A stretch of DNA of 64,000 nucleotides, from positions 174,606-238,605 of the forward strand of contig JAKSZT010054583.1 in the NCBI GenBank assembly GCA_026826555.1, written 5' to 3'. The position numbers and the translations under genes are program-made. Shown one piece after another: positions 1 to 12,600 of the stretch (the stretch's first letter is position 1; the number at the start of each line of letters is the position of its first letter). The notes under the pieces were generated by a model. The model saw nothing but the letters and a program-made list of their open reading frames with translations. It was not told the DNA's origin and made no database searches. The stretch is from Tolypeutes matacus (Eukaryota; Chordata; Mammalia; Cingulata; Chlamyphoridae).

Positions 1-191
1 AGTGGGTTCCGTGTAATATTTTAGGTAATCTAAACACCTCTTAAAATATATTTATATATATATAAAATAACATTTTTGTAAGCAAATGCACATATATGCA
101 TATATATTTATATATCATTTTACAAATATTGGTATGTATTGTGAAAATTTTGATTTTTTACCCACAATAAAAAATAAATTAAAAAAAAAAA
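1..191 (+). mobile_element. 3' end of a young poly(A)-tailed LINE-like element, copy 1
   Basis: This copy is cut by the left edge of the window. Its sequence, including an AT-rich stretch with alternating TA/CA and 'atatgcatatatattt', recurs almost unchanged at 56332-56444 and 21286-21392. It ends in an A-run (181-191), as LINE-mobilised DNA does. I think it is the 3' untranslated tail of a recent xenarthran L1, but no coding part is visible here, so the class is inferred. Confidence 0.65.
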
Positions 192-999
192 GGTAATAAT
201 AATATAGAAAATCATTTAAACCTTACAGACATTTAAAATATATTTCATGCTGCAAGAGTTGGTAGGGAATTGAACATAATTAATACATTCACTGGTTAAA
301 TCCAATCAGCGTTTAGGAAAACTAGGTGAATAACTGCATGCTATAGATTTTTTTGAAAGTTTTTTCAATAAGACAATTTTGATGAGAAGACTTATTTTGA
401 AAAGACTCAGAGTATAGTAAAATACAATTTAAATAATTTTCATGGCTGAGGGAAATAATACAGAGGATGAAATATTTCAAAAAGATTTTGTGATAACTTC
501 CCAATGCCTGGAAGCAAAGTAAAATATGAAACCACACAACATGTGAGCACCAGTATATTTCTGTGCTGGATTTTTTTCATTTCTGGTATTTTTTCAAGCA
601 TGGAAATTATTTTTACTGGTTTTTCATTAATAGGCCTCATAATTGTACATTTTTAAAAATTATGTGTATGTGTGGATAAGTAATAACTGTTTATATCTGC
701 TTTTTATGTCTAATTTTTCAGTATGTATACTTTATCTCATGAATTGATATTTTTTCGGTCCCATTTTTAATCATGTGCTTCTCATTGTCAATTACTCTTA
801 AGGAAGATATTATGATTAAAAAAAAACAAAAACAAAAACCTAATAGTGCTTACCAGAAATACTTTCAATGCAAAACTGACCATTTGTTGGTCTTATGGGA
901 CATGAGAATGCAAAGAGTTGGGGAGAAAACTTTCTGTTATGAATATAGTTCTGGGAGGTGGTTTCAGCAGCCTGACATCACGGAAGGGGCCGTGAACTC
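192..999. other. AT-rich intergenic sequence, nothing recognised
   Basis: No gene or confident repeat is visible. Open frames here are short and low in complexity. An A-rich patch lies near 819-840. Confidence 0.5.
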
Positions 1000-1205
1000 A
1001 GAAAACTTGGGTGTGACTTATGGCTCTCCTGTCCGTCAGTTATGTGATGGCCAAATTAACCTCTCTGTAAGCATGGGTCTTCATTGGTAAAATGGAAATA
1101 AATGCTACTCGCCTCACATGAATTTTGTGATGTTTAAATGAAATCAGTTTATTAAAGTACTAAGCATTGTTCCAGCCTTATAATAGATGGTTAATGCACA
1201 TTAGT
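1000..1205 (-). mobile_element. MIR SINE relic
   Basis: Read on the minus strand this matches the MIR layout. On the plus strand one sees the reversed core, 'taacctctctgtaagcatgggtcttcattggtaaaatgg', followed by the decayed 'aatgaaat...ttaaagtactaagcattgttcc' tail. It is heavily diverged, as expected of an element older than the placental radiation. Confidence 0.6.
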
Positions 1206-1659
1206 AGTTGTCTTTTGCCATTAATTTATTAATGATACTAAGAAGTTAACATACATATTTTCTTTTATCAAGCTTATGTACATTTTCTTATCTAAATCTC
1301 AGTGTTTCATCCTCTACATTCAGTTCACTGTACTCTTTCAATCCTCAGTTATTTCATCATGTTCCATAGCTTAAATAATCCTGGTAACACACATAAAGCT
1401 ATTAAGTGAGCTATAGCCTCATTGTCCAACTGTACCCTGGAAAATCTATGGATGTATAACTCTTCATCTTGCTTCCTTGTTTTACCGTCATCTAACATTA
1501 TCATTCCATTATTTCACCATCTTCCCGTAAGACCAGTAATTCTATTTTGGGGGGTGGGGGTGGGGATGGAAAGATACTGGCTTACACAAATCACAACCCT
1601 AAAAGTCTTCTGTAACTTTTTCCAGTCTCATAATCCTACTCAGTTCTATTGATTCTAAT
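1206..1659. other. Unassigned sequence with a G-rich tract
   Basis: No gene is seen. A G-rich run lies at about 1549-1567. It could be the start of the L2-like relic that follows, but I cannot support a boundary. Confidence 0.4.
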
Positions 1660-2110
1660 GTTTAAAAAGCTCTAGAATATGTTCCTTGTCTTTACATCCT
1701 TGTATCTGCCTTATTTAGGTCCTCATCACCTATGATGGATTACAAATGGTGGCCTATTAAATATATTCCTTGCTTCTGGGCTCCTCATTCCCTCTATCCC
1801 CCACACAATCTAAAAATCACTGTCTTGTGAAATCTTCAAATATCTCTTTCTCTGCACAATAACATCAAACTCCTAAACAGAGCTTAAAATGTCCTTTAAA
1901 TTCAGGATTTCAACAGAGTTTAAAAAGCCCTATATCTGTGTGATTTTGCCTTATCACCTGACAAAATGATCATTGTATCCAAAAATCTCCTATGGTAGAT
2001 ACTTCCATTTCTCAAGCATATCATGTGATGTTCTGCCTCCATACAAATACAGAAGTTGTACTCTTTTCCTGAAATGCCCTTTCCTTCAAGCCTTTTCTTC
2101 CAAGGCAAGC
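1660..2110 (+). mobile_element. L2-like LINE relic
   Basis: The stretch around 2060-2105 ('tcctgaaatgccctttccttcaagcc') resembles the 3' region of ancient L2 elements. The upstream pyrimidine-rich text is compatible. No open reading frame survives. The class assignment is by eye. Confidence 0.4.
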
Positions 2111-2117
2111 TTAGGAA

Positions 2118-2320
2118 GAAAATGAATTAATGTTTCTAAAGCCCCTACTGTGTCAGAAACTGTGATAAGTGACATAAAGATACTACCTTTTTAAATTTTT
2201 TCCTAATACCTCTCTGAGGTTGATAAAAATCACCATTTTACAATTGAGGAAACGGAGGCAGAATTCAAGCTTCCATCTGCCTGACTACAAAAAGCTGTGT
2301 TTTTCACGATTGTACTCTAA
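2118..2320 (+). mobile_element. MIR SINE relic
   Basis: It shows the MIR order: 'cccctactgtgtcagaaactgtgataagtg', then 'caccattttacaattgaggaaacggaggca', then a decayed tail. The 'ttttacaattgaggaaac' core is the diagnostic part. Confidence 0.7.
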
Positions 2321-2500
2321 TTCATGTATTTAATTCTCACAAACACTTTTAGAAAAGGATATTTTAAGCTCAATTTCTACATGATCAAACTGAGGTTTGT
2401 GGGGGAATGAGTGGCACATCCAAGGTCACCGAGTTGAAATTTGTGAAACCTGAATTTAAACTCAAATTTGCCTAACTTCAAAGCTTATATTATTTCCATG
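2321..2500 (+). mobile_element. Second MIR SINE relic, tandem with the previous one
   Basis: A second MIR-like core follows directly: 'atttaattctcacaaacac', 'tgatcaaactgaggttt', 'gtggcacatccaaggtcaccgag'. Two MIRs in the same orientation lie side by side, probably as independent insertions. Confidence 0.6.
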
Positions 2501-5149
2501 GTAACTTTCAGCTTCTTTAAATATCGCCTCTTCAATGATTCGTTTCCTAAAGACCCCGTGGAGAAATGGTACACCTAACATTTATGCTGTTGCTGTACCT
2601 CCTACAGTGGAATAAAAAGAAGAATTACCATTTATGTGGAAATTGCCTAGAATATACGCATGGTTCTATATGCTTTAGTAGTTACCCCATTTATAAGTCT
2701 TAACATGTATCGTAGTGATTATATTCATCACCCTGAATTTACATATTACTTATCTATCTCACTAAAGTATGGAGGTAGTCACTGACCTACACATATTTGT
2801 TTCTCTAGATCTAGGCAAATTCCTTACATGTGGAAGGTGCACAATAAATATTTTTAATTTAAATATATTACAAGTAGGGTTGGCTATAGTGTTGGTAGGA
2901 TAGATAGAAGAGAGTAGAAAGACTTTCAAATCTCAGAGAGCAAATGTAATCTCTCATATTATACTTCCCTTGAGCTCAGGGATGTAGAAATTTTGGTAGG
3001 CTAAACTGAATTCTTTTTCTAACTCTGGATGCCATTATTTTTTCTTATATTGAGCATAAATAATGTGTTTTTTCCAAATGGCAGTAGCCAGTCAGGCTAG
3101 TTATACAACTTAATAGAGATCACAAATTTAGCAGACTGAATATGCTTTGATTTATTCCCAAATTTTAATTCACTTTATTGACCCTTTGCACATTACAGGG
3201 TTCATTCCATACTTTGTACAGATTATAAATTCAAAATATTGGAAAGCCTTTTGAACCGCAAAGAGATCAAAGTTATCTAAAGTGGCCCTTTCTGTTTCCC
3301 ATCCATCTGAAAGGATCGGTTAAGTGTGTTTCTCAGACATAGCCAAATTTCTGGAAAATGGAGAGTGGCTCTTTATTACAGCCTTGGGCTTTGTTTTCTC
3401 TGGAAGTAAAATTTTCTGCTTTTCCCCACTTACGTCCATTCAAGTCTCCCTTTTCTAATTTCCTAGGGACTTAACTATCTCCATAGCTTTTCTTACGCCA
3501 TGTCATTCTTGTCTTTGCTGGCTCCTGATCTTGTCTATTCTTGGTTGACATTATATGTATGTGTGAGATCTCTCTCCCCATCTTTAGAAAACTGAATCCT
3601 GAAAATTCACCAAGTAGGTGAAAATGTATAGTCTTTATTTTTCAATTGGGTCTTTGATATTTGTGTATGAGAAAAGATGCTGACCTTCCTCTCACTCACT
3701 GCAGAAGAAGAAATAGACTAAATTAACTTCTTATCTCCTTGCTTATGCATTTTTTAATCATGTCACTTCAGGAAGGATGTTTTTATATTTTCAGTTATTT
3801 TAGATTTTTTTCGGTAGTCACTGTACTTTGTACCCTTCTACTTGATATCTTAAAATGTAAACGTTCCAGTTTTCTTCTATTTTAAAATATGTTCTCTTCA
3901 TATGACATTGTTTCTATAAATGATGAAATTGATCAAAAATAACTCTTGGCAAGATAGAGGTTAATTCTTAACTATAAATTCTTTAATTTTAAAATGTCTG
4001 AGATTTTTTTTAGCTTTTATCTGAAAAATAAAGATATTCTTTAAATAGGAGATAAATACTATCAATAATAAAATAAAGTCTGCTCTGTAGTTTACTTGAA
4101 ATTCATTGGGTTAGAGGTGACATAGAGAAATGCACAGGTAGAATCTGCCTATGAACAGAAAAAACTTTGGAATATATATAGTTATTGGACAGTTAAATTC
4201 TCAGACAGCCATTTAGATTATTTTAGCATAGTTTTTGTCAGTCAGGTGTAAGTATCTTCTCTGTGAATCTAGAAAGGATTATGTTCTTACATGAACTTGG
4301 AAGGACACATTTCCTTGAACTCCATCTCTACTGTCATCAGTACCTCTACCATACTCACAGGCTGATATCAGCTATTATTAGTTTATCGACTGAAAATCAC
4401 CATGACCATGCCGCCTCTGAGTGTGTATTGCTCTCTGCAGCATAATTGTCAGATGGGAAAACTTCAGTTATATTATGGGTTATTCTCTACTCTAGACTCA
4501 AGTCATGAACTTGTAGTTTTCACTCTGGCTTTACAAAGGGTCAGGCGCTGAGACATAGACATATGAATTTTGATTGTGTGCATGTGGTACATGAAAGTGT
4601 ATACAAAGAAGCTATGGAAAATCATGACATTAGGGCTATAAATGACCTTAATAACATCATGTCCACTCCTTTTTTGGTGGAAAAATAGGGCTTTTTTTTT
4701 TTTTTTTTGGCATCAAAACATTTTGGAAAGTAGACAATCATTCCTAGTACATATATGTATTTATTATTTACATAGAGTCTCCACTCTAGTTTAAGTTCTA
4801 AGACACAGGCTCTCAGAAGCACTGATATACTCAAAATAAAGGTGCCTAAGTCTCAAATAAGTTAATACTGATGACATCTGTACCCATTGCAATGATTTTT
4901 TTTTAAAAAGAACAAACTTCTTCTACATTATTGAAATGAAAAAGAAATTATTCTTAAATCAAAAGTCTTCCAAAAAAGGTTATTTGAATGTGCCCACGTA
5001 TAAATCTCCTATGTTTTATAGTCATGCATCACTTTTTTTCCCTTAATTTTCAGGGCAACCGTGTTGATTTTCCAGAAATGGTAGAAAAAAAATCAACCCT
5101 GTATATCTAACATCTAATGTAAAATATTTGCCTAAAACCTGCAGAAAGT
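2501..5149. other. Intergenic sequence, mostly unassigned
   Basis: No gene is seen. A short L2-like 3' end is possible at about 2760-2860 ('ttccttacatgtggaaggtgcacaataaat'). A 17-base T run lies at 4692-4708. The rest is AT-rich and without recognisable structure. Confidence 0.45.
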
Positions 5150-5560
5150 ATGGCTTTAGAACAAAAGAATAGAGATGCTGTAGCATTTCTGCTGAGTTCA
5201 GTTTAACCCCTCTACAGCATGCAAATGTCATCTTCTCTATGTGAGTGTTTTGCCCGAGTGAATGCTGCAGGGTTGAAGGCTTTGGCTTGTGATTTAGGTT
5301 GTAATTTTTGTTTGTGGAAATAAACCAATCGCTGAGCTCCAATTGTCTTAGCGATGAGGTGATCAATAGCCCATTACTGGATAGAACAGTGGCTACAGGA
5401 AGTGCATTGAAGATTCTAATGCATGAATTATGCATGCGGTGCTCATTCTTTAGTCTCCAAACAGAATGACAGGGTTTGTGAAGTCTCCTCAGATAGTTTC
5501 TTGCATTAAGTGACTGCAGTGAAATGCTTAATATTTTCAGGCATAGAAGCAGCATTGGCT
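5150..5560. promoter_or_regulatory. Candidate conserved non-coding element (unique, GC-balanced block)
   Basis: This block stands out as free of recognisable repeats, less AT-rich than its flanks, and rich in short transcription-factor-like words. It has two ATGCAT words in one 17-bp site at 5419-5435, and homeodomain-like 'caattgtc' and 'ccaatcg' words. A 170-codon minus-strand open frame (5043-5555) overlaps it but shows no domain. No cross-species comparison could be made, so a regulatory role is only inferred. Confidence 0.25.
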
Positions 5561-5754
5561 CAGCCGAATTTGGAAGATGTAATCCCCCAGCTCACAGCAC
5601 AGAATGCTTTATTTGAAAGTCTTGGCTATATAGAGAGCCAGCTTTGCTGTCATCTAACCTGCTCTCCCCAGAAGGTTGGCTGAAGGATGGGAGCGGCTGT
5701 GCCTGTCTCTGAGGTCACAGCTTGAAGTCTCTTTAACTTGCTTTCTACTGCAGG

Positions 5755-5853
5755 AGAGAGGCGTATTGTGGTATAACTGTCACTGCATTTATTCAAATGG
5801 ATAAGTTGCAATAAATATTAAGCCCAGAACAACAGATAACCCAACATATGAGG
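5755..5853 (+). other. Candidate non-coding exon bounded by strong splice-like signals
   Basis: A pyrimidine-rich tract ending 'tttctactgcag' (to 5754) precedes it, and a near-perfect donor 'gag|gtaagt' (5854-5859) follows, leaving a 99-base interval. All three forward frames contain stops, so it cannot be an internal coding exon. It could belong to a long non-coding RNA or be chance. Confidence 0.2.
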
Positions 5854-5859
5854 TAAGTC

Positions 5860-8476
5860 CCAAGGTTTTTCTATATGATAGATAATTGTAGAAGCTAGAA
5901 TGTGCTGAGTTAGGATAACGATAACGGTGATGCAGTTTTAGTGAGGTTGACTCAGACATCACTATTGGAATGCAGTATTAGGGCTCTCAATTGTTATGTT
6001 TATTGAGAGGTGACTGTGTTATAATTTTAAGGTATTTTTTTTGTGCATGCAGACGCTTTTCAAGAACGTATGAGAGCTCAGGTGTGTGTGTCTTGGATAG
6101 ATAGAAGAGAACAAACTGGGGAGGGGCAGCACTGAGAGTAACCTGACTCAATGAGAGAAAACCACCTCCTTGTAAAGAAGTTTCTGCAGGACTGTGGCAT
6201 TCCTTTGACTCAGATTATTTCTTTAATGTCAATATTTTCAAATTATGTAAAAAAAAAAAAATGTTAGTAGAAACCAAAAATGTTCGTTCTGTCTCCCAGA
6301 AAAAATAGGAAGGCACTGAGATACTCAAACTCAAAGACTGTTTTGCATGCAAATTGAGCAGATAGAATTAAAACAATTCTGGCTGGCATGTCCTTGAGGA
6401 GAGACCTTATTGTCAGAACACAAAACAGTTTCATTTCTACCTGTCATGTTTTTTTTTTTCTGTCAAGAATGTCTTATTCCAAAAGGAATAGATAGACTAG
6501 ATAAACTGTCATAAAGCATATTGAGGAATTTACCAAAAAATAGGATATTATTTCCAACTTTATTGGGTGTTTTAAAAATTAAACTTATATACTCAGAGGA
6601 TTCACTGTTAAATAGCCAGATGAAATTTACAAAGATGTACAAAACTGAGAAAATATAGAACCATGTTGATATATTTGCCAGAAGTCTCATGAATTAAACC
6701 TACCTGCTTAAATGTCATGGCAAATAATTAATAAATGTGTAAATCCTATGTAGTATGATATGAATTCACAAATATCTCTTTAGGGTAAATGAATAGCATT
6801 AACACACATTTATTGAAAAATTCGAGATAGAATACATTCTTTAAGTATGTTCTTGAAAAATAAATTTACACCATTAGTGAATATATGTATTTTATGTACT
6901 ATAGTATATAATTATATAATATTTATAATGTAATAGACATACATATTTACCTCCCCAAGTATGTTTATTGATGCTAACTTTAAAAACGGATGTTGGCTAA
7001 ATCATCTGTCAGAAACCAATAATAGGTAAGGTCAAGTATTCTTTGTTTAAAATAAAAAGTGTCATATTTTATAAAAAAGAAAGGAATGGAGGGAGGGGAA
7101 TGAAAATAAGGGAATGGGAAAACTACTCAGGGATTTCACAGTGCATTTCAATTCTGCTACCCTGTTACTACGTTGCTTAGATTTCCTGTCAACTCTGGTG
7201 CTGAGGCATTCTAGAGTGTTTACATCTTCAAAGCTGATCTAGTATAAGTACACGAGGAAACTCACATGTGGAGTTTTTTTTTTCTCAAGGAGGGGGAAAA
7301 ATGGGGAGGAGATTAAAAAGCTATCTTCTATCTTAGAAGTCTCCTGCTGCTGAGTCATGGTGCTCTGTTCTGCTCAGATGCCTCCTGGCTGAGCTGGCCC
7401 ATTAAGGGCTAGTAAAATGGAATCTGAAGGAAAATGAGAAAGGAAAGAGGGGAGTGGGAACTTAAAGATATTATTGCCTAATGGCACATACAAAACTCTG
7501 GGTAATGAGGGTAATGGTAGTGCTACTTGTTGGATTTGGCTGAGGTGACAGTACGAGAATAAAAGCTCGCTGTGGTGAGTGACAAGATCATAGCAGGAAA
7601 ATTAATGGACTAACATGGGGAGATTGTATAAACAAAGGACCCATGTAGCACTGCACTTGTCCTTATCTAAAACTCTCTGTCATTGGTCTAATCTCAACTC
7701 AAGCCATTAATCAATCTCCTTTAAAATATCTCATTGTCAGATATAGAATATTTCCTAGGTCATCAGAGGGAAACCTGGAACAAAATGTGCTAAGTTCTCA
7801 ATTCCCACAGTAATCATAATAATTTTTATAGCCTATCAACTGGGAGAAATTAATAAGAATATTTGAGTATCAACTATAATACATGAGGTAAAGCATCAAA
7901 ATGAACTTAATTTATGATTATTATGGTATGAAATAATTAATATCAGACATTTAAGACATTTGAAAATGGTAAAAGGAAAGGAAACAAGGGAAATAAAATA
8001 AAAAAATATGGTAGAGAAACATCAAAGTATAAGGTGTTTGAAAGAAAAATAAATATTTAATTCATACTAGTGATACTTTAATTAATGCCTTTAAAAATCA
8101 ATGTCTAAAAATTCTGAAATATGGTCTACGAACATCAGGTCTTATAATTTACTTTACAAATACATCTTACAGTTGACTTAGTAAAGAAATCAACTGAGGA
8201 GGATTTTAAAATGTTGAGCTGTCAATTTTTGAAAGGGAATAAATACAAATAAATGCTGATATTGATAATGGATGTCCCATATGAATATTGTAACAAATCT
8301 AAATAGAAAATATATATGTGACATTTAACAGTAACTATATATTAGGAAGATATTTCAGATTGTGGAGAGGTGATGGATCATTTAATGGAAGAAAGGGAGA
8401 ATAAAAACCTTGAAGAGAGATAATATATCCATTTTCAAATCTTAAAATACACATGCAAATTCACAAGTGTTCTTTA
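5860..8476. other. AT-rich intergenic sequence, nothing recognised
   Basis: No gene, tRNA or confident repeat is visible. Short A and T runs are scattered through it. Confidence 0.5.
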
Positions 8477-8481
8477 GTTAG

Positions 8482-8866
8482 TGCTATGGATTGACTCATG
8501 GCCCCCAAAAGATATGTTCAAGTCCTGGCACCTGGTCCTGTTGATGTGAGCCCATTTGTAAATAGGATCTTTGAAGATGTTGTGAGTGAAGGTGAGACCA
8601 AAATGAATCAGGGTGAACCTGGATCCAATATGAGGAAATTTGGACACAGTAGTTGGAGAGAGATGGAGAGAGAGAGCCTTGTGATGGAGGCAGAGATTGA
8701 GTTATGGGTTGCCCGGCAGCAACCACAACTCTGCAACTTCAGAGAAAGCGTGGTCCTGCTGACACCTTGATTTTGGACTTCTAGCCTCCCAGATTGTGAG
8801 AAAATTAATTCCTGTATCCAACTATTCTGCGGTACTTTGCTATAGTAGGCTTGGCAAACTAAGACA
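8482..8866 (+). mobile_element. Solo LTR, MLT1-like (ERVL-MaLR class)
   Basis: It starts 'tgctatggattgactcatgg' and ends 'ggcaaactaagaca', giving TG...CA termini. Internal text such as 'gacaccttgattttggactt' and 'cctcccagattgtgag' is typical of MLT1 LTRs. The flanks 'gttag' (8477-8481) and 'cttag' (8867-8871) are a decayed 5-bp target duplication. There is no internal retroviral coding sequence. Confidence 0.75.
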
Positions 8867-8871
8867 CTTAG

Positions 8872-11587
8872 CAAACAGTCCTGATGAGTTGCAAGCTTTG
8901 TAAAATTCACAGAAAGACAATTCAGTTAACAAAGAGGCATTTGTTTTGTGGATCTTCTTGTCTGGTCTTACTGGGTACTCTGATTCTGTAGATACAAAAG
9001 GGCTGTGCTCTCATTGAGAACAGGAAAAAGAGCATAGGGCCAGCCAAAATATTTGTTAAAAAGCTTTCATGTCCTAGGAGAAACAATGACACATACTCAA
9101 AATTGTAAAATGGAGCCTGAGAGAAGAACATGTATCAAGGCATGGGCAAAAATTAGCACTATATGTTCTAGTGTCAGGATGGAAACTGAAGGATTGGATA
9201 GGTTTAACTGATTAACAATTTAAGCACCACAACAAAATATTCAATAACAGGCATTGGGCACCCACAGGCATTATTTAATCCCACTGTAGGCATTTAATGC
9301 TAAAGAAATTTTTGACCCCTAAATCACAAGAAATTCTTAGCATTTTTTTTATGATTGTTAATCCTAACTGAAACATAGAAAACATCTTAATTTTAGCATC
9401 AATTAACATCAATAGAAATTTAATATTTTCTGTGTTTAAAACCAATTACTCAAGTCTTGTTTTTTTTTTTTTTAAATCATTACTTTTTATTAAACTGCTA
9501 TATTACTTTAAATTTAATGGTATATTCTGAGTGAATCACCTATAAACATATGCTTAACTGTGTCCTAAGTATTTTCTTGTGATTGATAGTAAGAGGATGT
9601 AGCCTCCAGATAAATGAATGGATAATTACAAGTTTTCAATCTTATGACAATCTTCATATAAAAGTTTGAAATATTTTCCTTGGACTGCTTTAACTTGTAT
9701 GTCATATCTGCTGTATGAAAAAAAACATTTGCTTTGTCAAGCAACTGAATCAGTGCCGAGAGAAAAAAACTATCTTTATGTTATTTAACTGTCAAAATAC
9801 TGAAACTGTAATTACCAAATGCTAGTGTTGTTTATATAATGTCTTTGATATACAGTAGGCAACTATAACATTCTAATTAAAAAATATTTCTGCTACATTA
9901 AGCCTAAAAAATTGAATTGAGCTGTCCTGAGAATGTGTTGTCCAAGAAAAGGTTGCTGCTAATCAATGAATGCAAAACTGGAATAATGGACCAAATCCAA
10001 TTAACCATATTACCAACAAGAATTGAGATGCACAGAAGTAATACTTTGAAGAATATATATCAAGAGCCATTAGGTCTCTTTCAGTGCTGTATTCCCTAAC
10101 TTCAAAACACTATTACTGGAAGAAATTTAGAACACAAAATGACTTTAAGGAATAGAAGATTTCAAACATTTAATGCATGTTTAAAATTTGTGACTTTTAA
10201 GTTCCCTTTCTAGCCCAAGATTATATGAGTATACATTACTGTTGCAATTGCCCTAGACCCTTAAGAGAGAAACTTTTGAGAAGGAAACTTAAGTGGAAAA
10301 TGGAAGATGACTCAGATTGGGAATAGGTAAGAAAACATTCTAGTCATGGTAGCAGATGGAAGGGCAGCAAGGTAGGTGGCTGTGAGGGAATCTGGAGGAG
10401 GAGCTGTGCCAGAAAGAACATAGGAATTTAAACAGATGGAAGATGACATATTAGTTGGCAAGGAGAGAAGCTGGGTGATAAGCAGGGGAGCCTGTTAAGA
10501 ACTTGGTGTGTAGGTAGCCAAGAGATAATTAGGTAGACCAGTAGTAAAAGAAATGGGTTAATATGAGGGAACCCAACTTCCAGAACAAATAGGTAAGAAT
10601 AGTAGAACATAACTATAAGTTTTCCTTTTACTTAAACCTGGGAAATGGATTTTATTATAATTTTAAAAGCCCTTTGAAATGATAAACAATTATCATCTTG
10701 GGAAGGGAAATTTTAATGTAAATTTCAGAGATGTTTACCACTGAGGAAATTTATTATGCAAAATTTTTGTGAGCATATAATTTATTTTTATTTCTTAGTT
10801 TCATGCTTCCTATAATTTGAGATTTGGTCCTGTCTTGGTTAAAATATGATGATCTGGTTGGCAAATAATACCGAAAAATAATAAAAGTAGAGAATAAGGT
10901 CTGCAACCCCTACCAAAATGAGAGTTTTATCAGACTAAGAATCTGGAATATACTCTGTCTTATCTTTAGAAAAAAATGCCTTCTATTTTCTTTGTCTATT
11001 TTAAATGATAACAGCAGGGTCTCGATGAACATAAAGGGGTTAACTACAAGTCATGTGGTCTCTTCTGTGCCTTCAGGCTTATCTAACCTTAATCATCATA
11101 TTCTTAGACAATTATTCTTACTTACAGAACACTTAATAAAATTGTGTAATTGAATTCAACATTTTAAAAATAGGAACTGTCCTTGTAGATTGATAAAAAA
11201 AAAAAAGTGCCATACGCAGTGATATTTGTAGGAGGTACTTGGCTCAATGTAGCTGTTCTGATTGATCCTTCATGTTCATACAAGTATTCTAAGTGGAAGA
11301 GGCATATCACCCTTTCTTTTTGTTCTCTATATAGCCTATAAATCTATTTTTCTGACACTGTCAACCATATTTCTTAAGCCAACCTATTTCTATCTATTTT
11401 ACTTGCCAAACCATTATGCTATTATGTTTGAAAAAGATCATTTATACCAGCTATTCTAAGTGATTTCTTTTTTAGTTGCCACCTCAATCCCTTGAGTTAA
11501 ATTTCACTTTTGAGCATTAGGCTGGTAGCAGCACCTTCTCAAGTTCTGAGTGCTGTCTTAATGGGAACAATTCCCTTGAGCTAAGGA
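8872..11587. other. Intergenic sequence, unassigned
   Basis: No gene is seen. A 14-base T run lies near 9460-9473. Parts may be very old repeats, but none can be named. Confidence 0.5.
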
Positions 11588-12260
11588 ACCATACTTGGCA
11601 AATGCTATAAGCATGCCTGACATTATGCCAGACTTTGGGGATATGAGGAGTTTTAGTTTCCTAGGCTGATCAAAGCAGATACCATGAATGAGCTGGCTAT
11701 AAACAATGGAAATTTATCAAGGCATCATCAGGAGACATTTTCTTCCAGAAGACCAGCTGGTGATCCTGGTTCCTCTGCCACATGGCAAGGCACCTGGTAA
11801 CATCTCTTCTGGGTTTCGTTGCTTTCAGCGTCTTGCTTCCATGGCCTTCTCAACCTCTCTCTGTATTCATCCCATTTGTAAAGGAATCCAGTATGAATAT
11901 TAAGACCTGGACCATGACTTAACTGAAGTAACCACATCAAAAGGTCCTACTTACAATAGATTTATGCTCACAGGAAAGGATTAGCTTTAAGAAATGATTT
12001 TCTGGGAGAGTTATGGTTCCAAACCACCACAGAGGATGAATAAAACATGAACTCTCAAAGAGTTTACATTCTAGTCAAATAAACAAATCTATATACACCA
12101 GATTTTATGGTACAATTTAATAGATACAGTGGTATTATGTCCATATGTAATATATACATGCATCATCCTCCATGATTGCAAATATCTTGAGGTCAAGGAA
12201 CACATTAATTTATTAATTCTGCAAATGTTTATTAAGTCGCTTGTATGTATAGGCTCCAAA
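11588..12260 (+). mobile_element. L2 LINE relic split by an LTR
   Basis: The left part (to 11649) reads like L2 ('gacattatgccagactttggggata'). It resumes after the LTR with 'catgaactctcaaagagtttacattctag', as if cut in mid-sentence. The 3' part may run on to about 12260. No coding frame is left. Confidence 0.5.
11650..12031 (-). mobile_element. Solo LTR (ERVL/MaLR class), inserted in an L2
   Basis: It is flanked by perfect 5-bp duplications 'gagga' (11645-11649 and 12032-12036), the size expected for ERVL-class integration. The right end has the expected CA; the left TG has decayed to G. Its text is the reverse of the LTR family at 23655-24083 (compare 'catcaaaaggtcctacttacaat' with 'attgtaaataggacctcctg'). 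There is no internal retroviral sequence. Confidence 0.75.
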
Positions 12261-12489
12261 AGTACATATAAATTAGGCTCTAACCAAACTCAGAGAAGGA
12301 AATCAAGGATAACATCTTGGATGAGGAAATCAAGGATACTCAGAATAGTTTTTAAACATATACATAATGGTCTATTCAGTGTAGTTATGGAATAAATGTC
12401 TTTGACTATAGACTTCAGAGGTTTACACTAAAAGGAGATATGTACTTACTTAATGTATACAACATGAAAGGAGAGAAGAAATCATGCAT

Positions 12490-12600
12490 TTGGTGCTGAA
12501 CTAATTGTTTAAATTCGCTATCTCATTTAATACTCACAAGAAGACTTATGAGATTCTCACTTTAAAGATGGGGAAACTGAGATCTGGAGGTTAAATTGCT
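12490..12600 (+). mobile_element. MIR SINE fragment
   Basis: It contains 'atctcatttaatactcacaagaagacttatgag' followed by 'aagatggggaaactgag', the MIR core order. Confidence 0.7.

Noticed and set aside
5043..5555. 170-codon minus-strand open frame as a protein-coding gene
   Set aside because: No recognisable domain, no splice or promoter context that fits, and composition (many L, S, N, F) typical of chance frames. Kept only as part of the possible conserved block.
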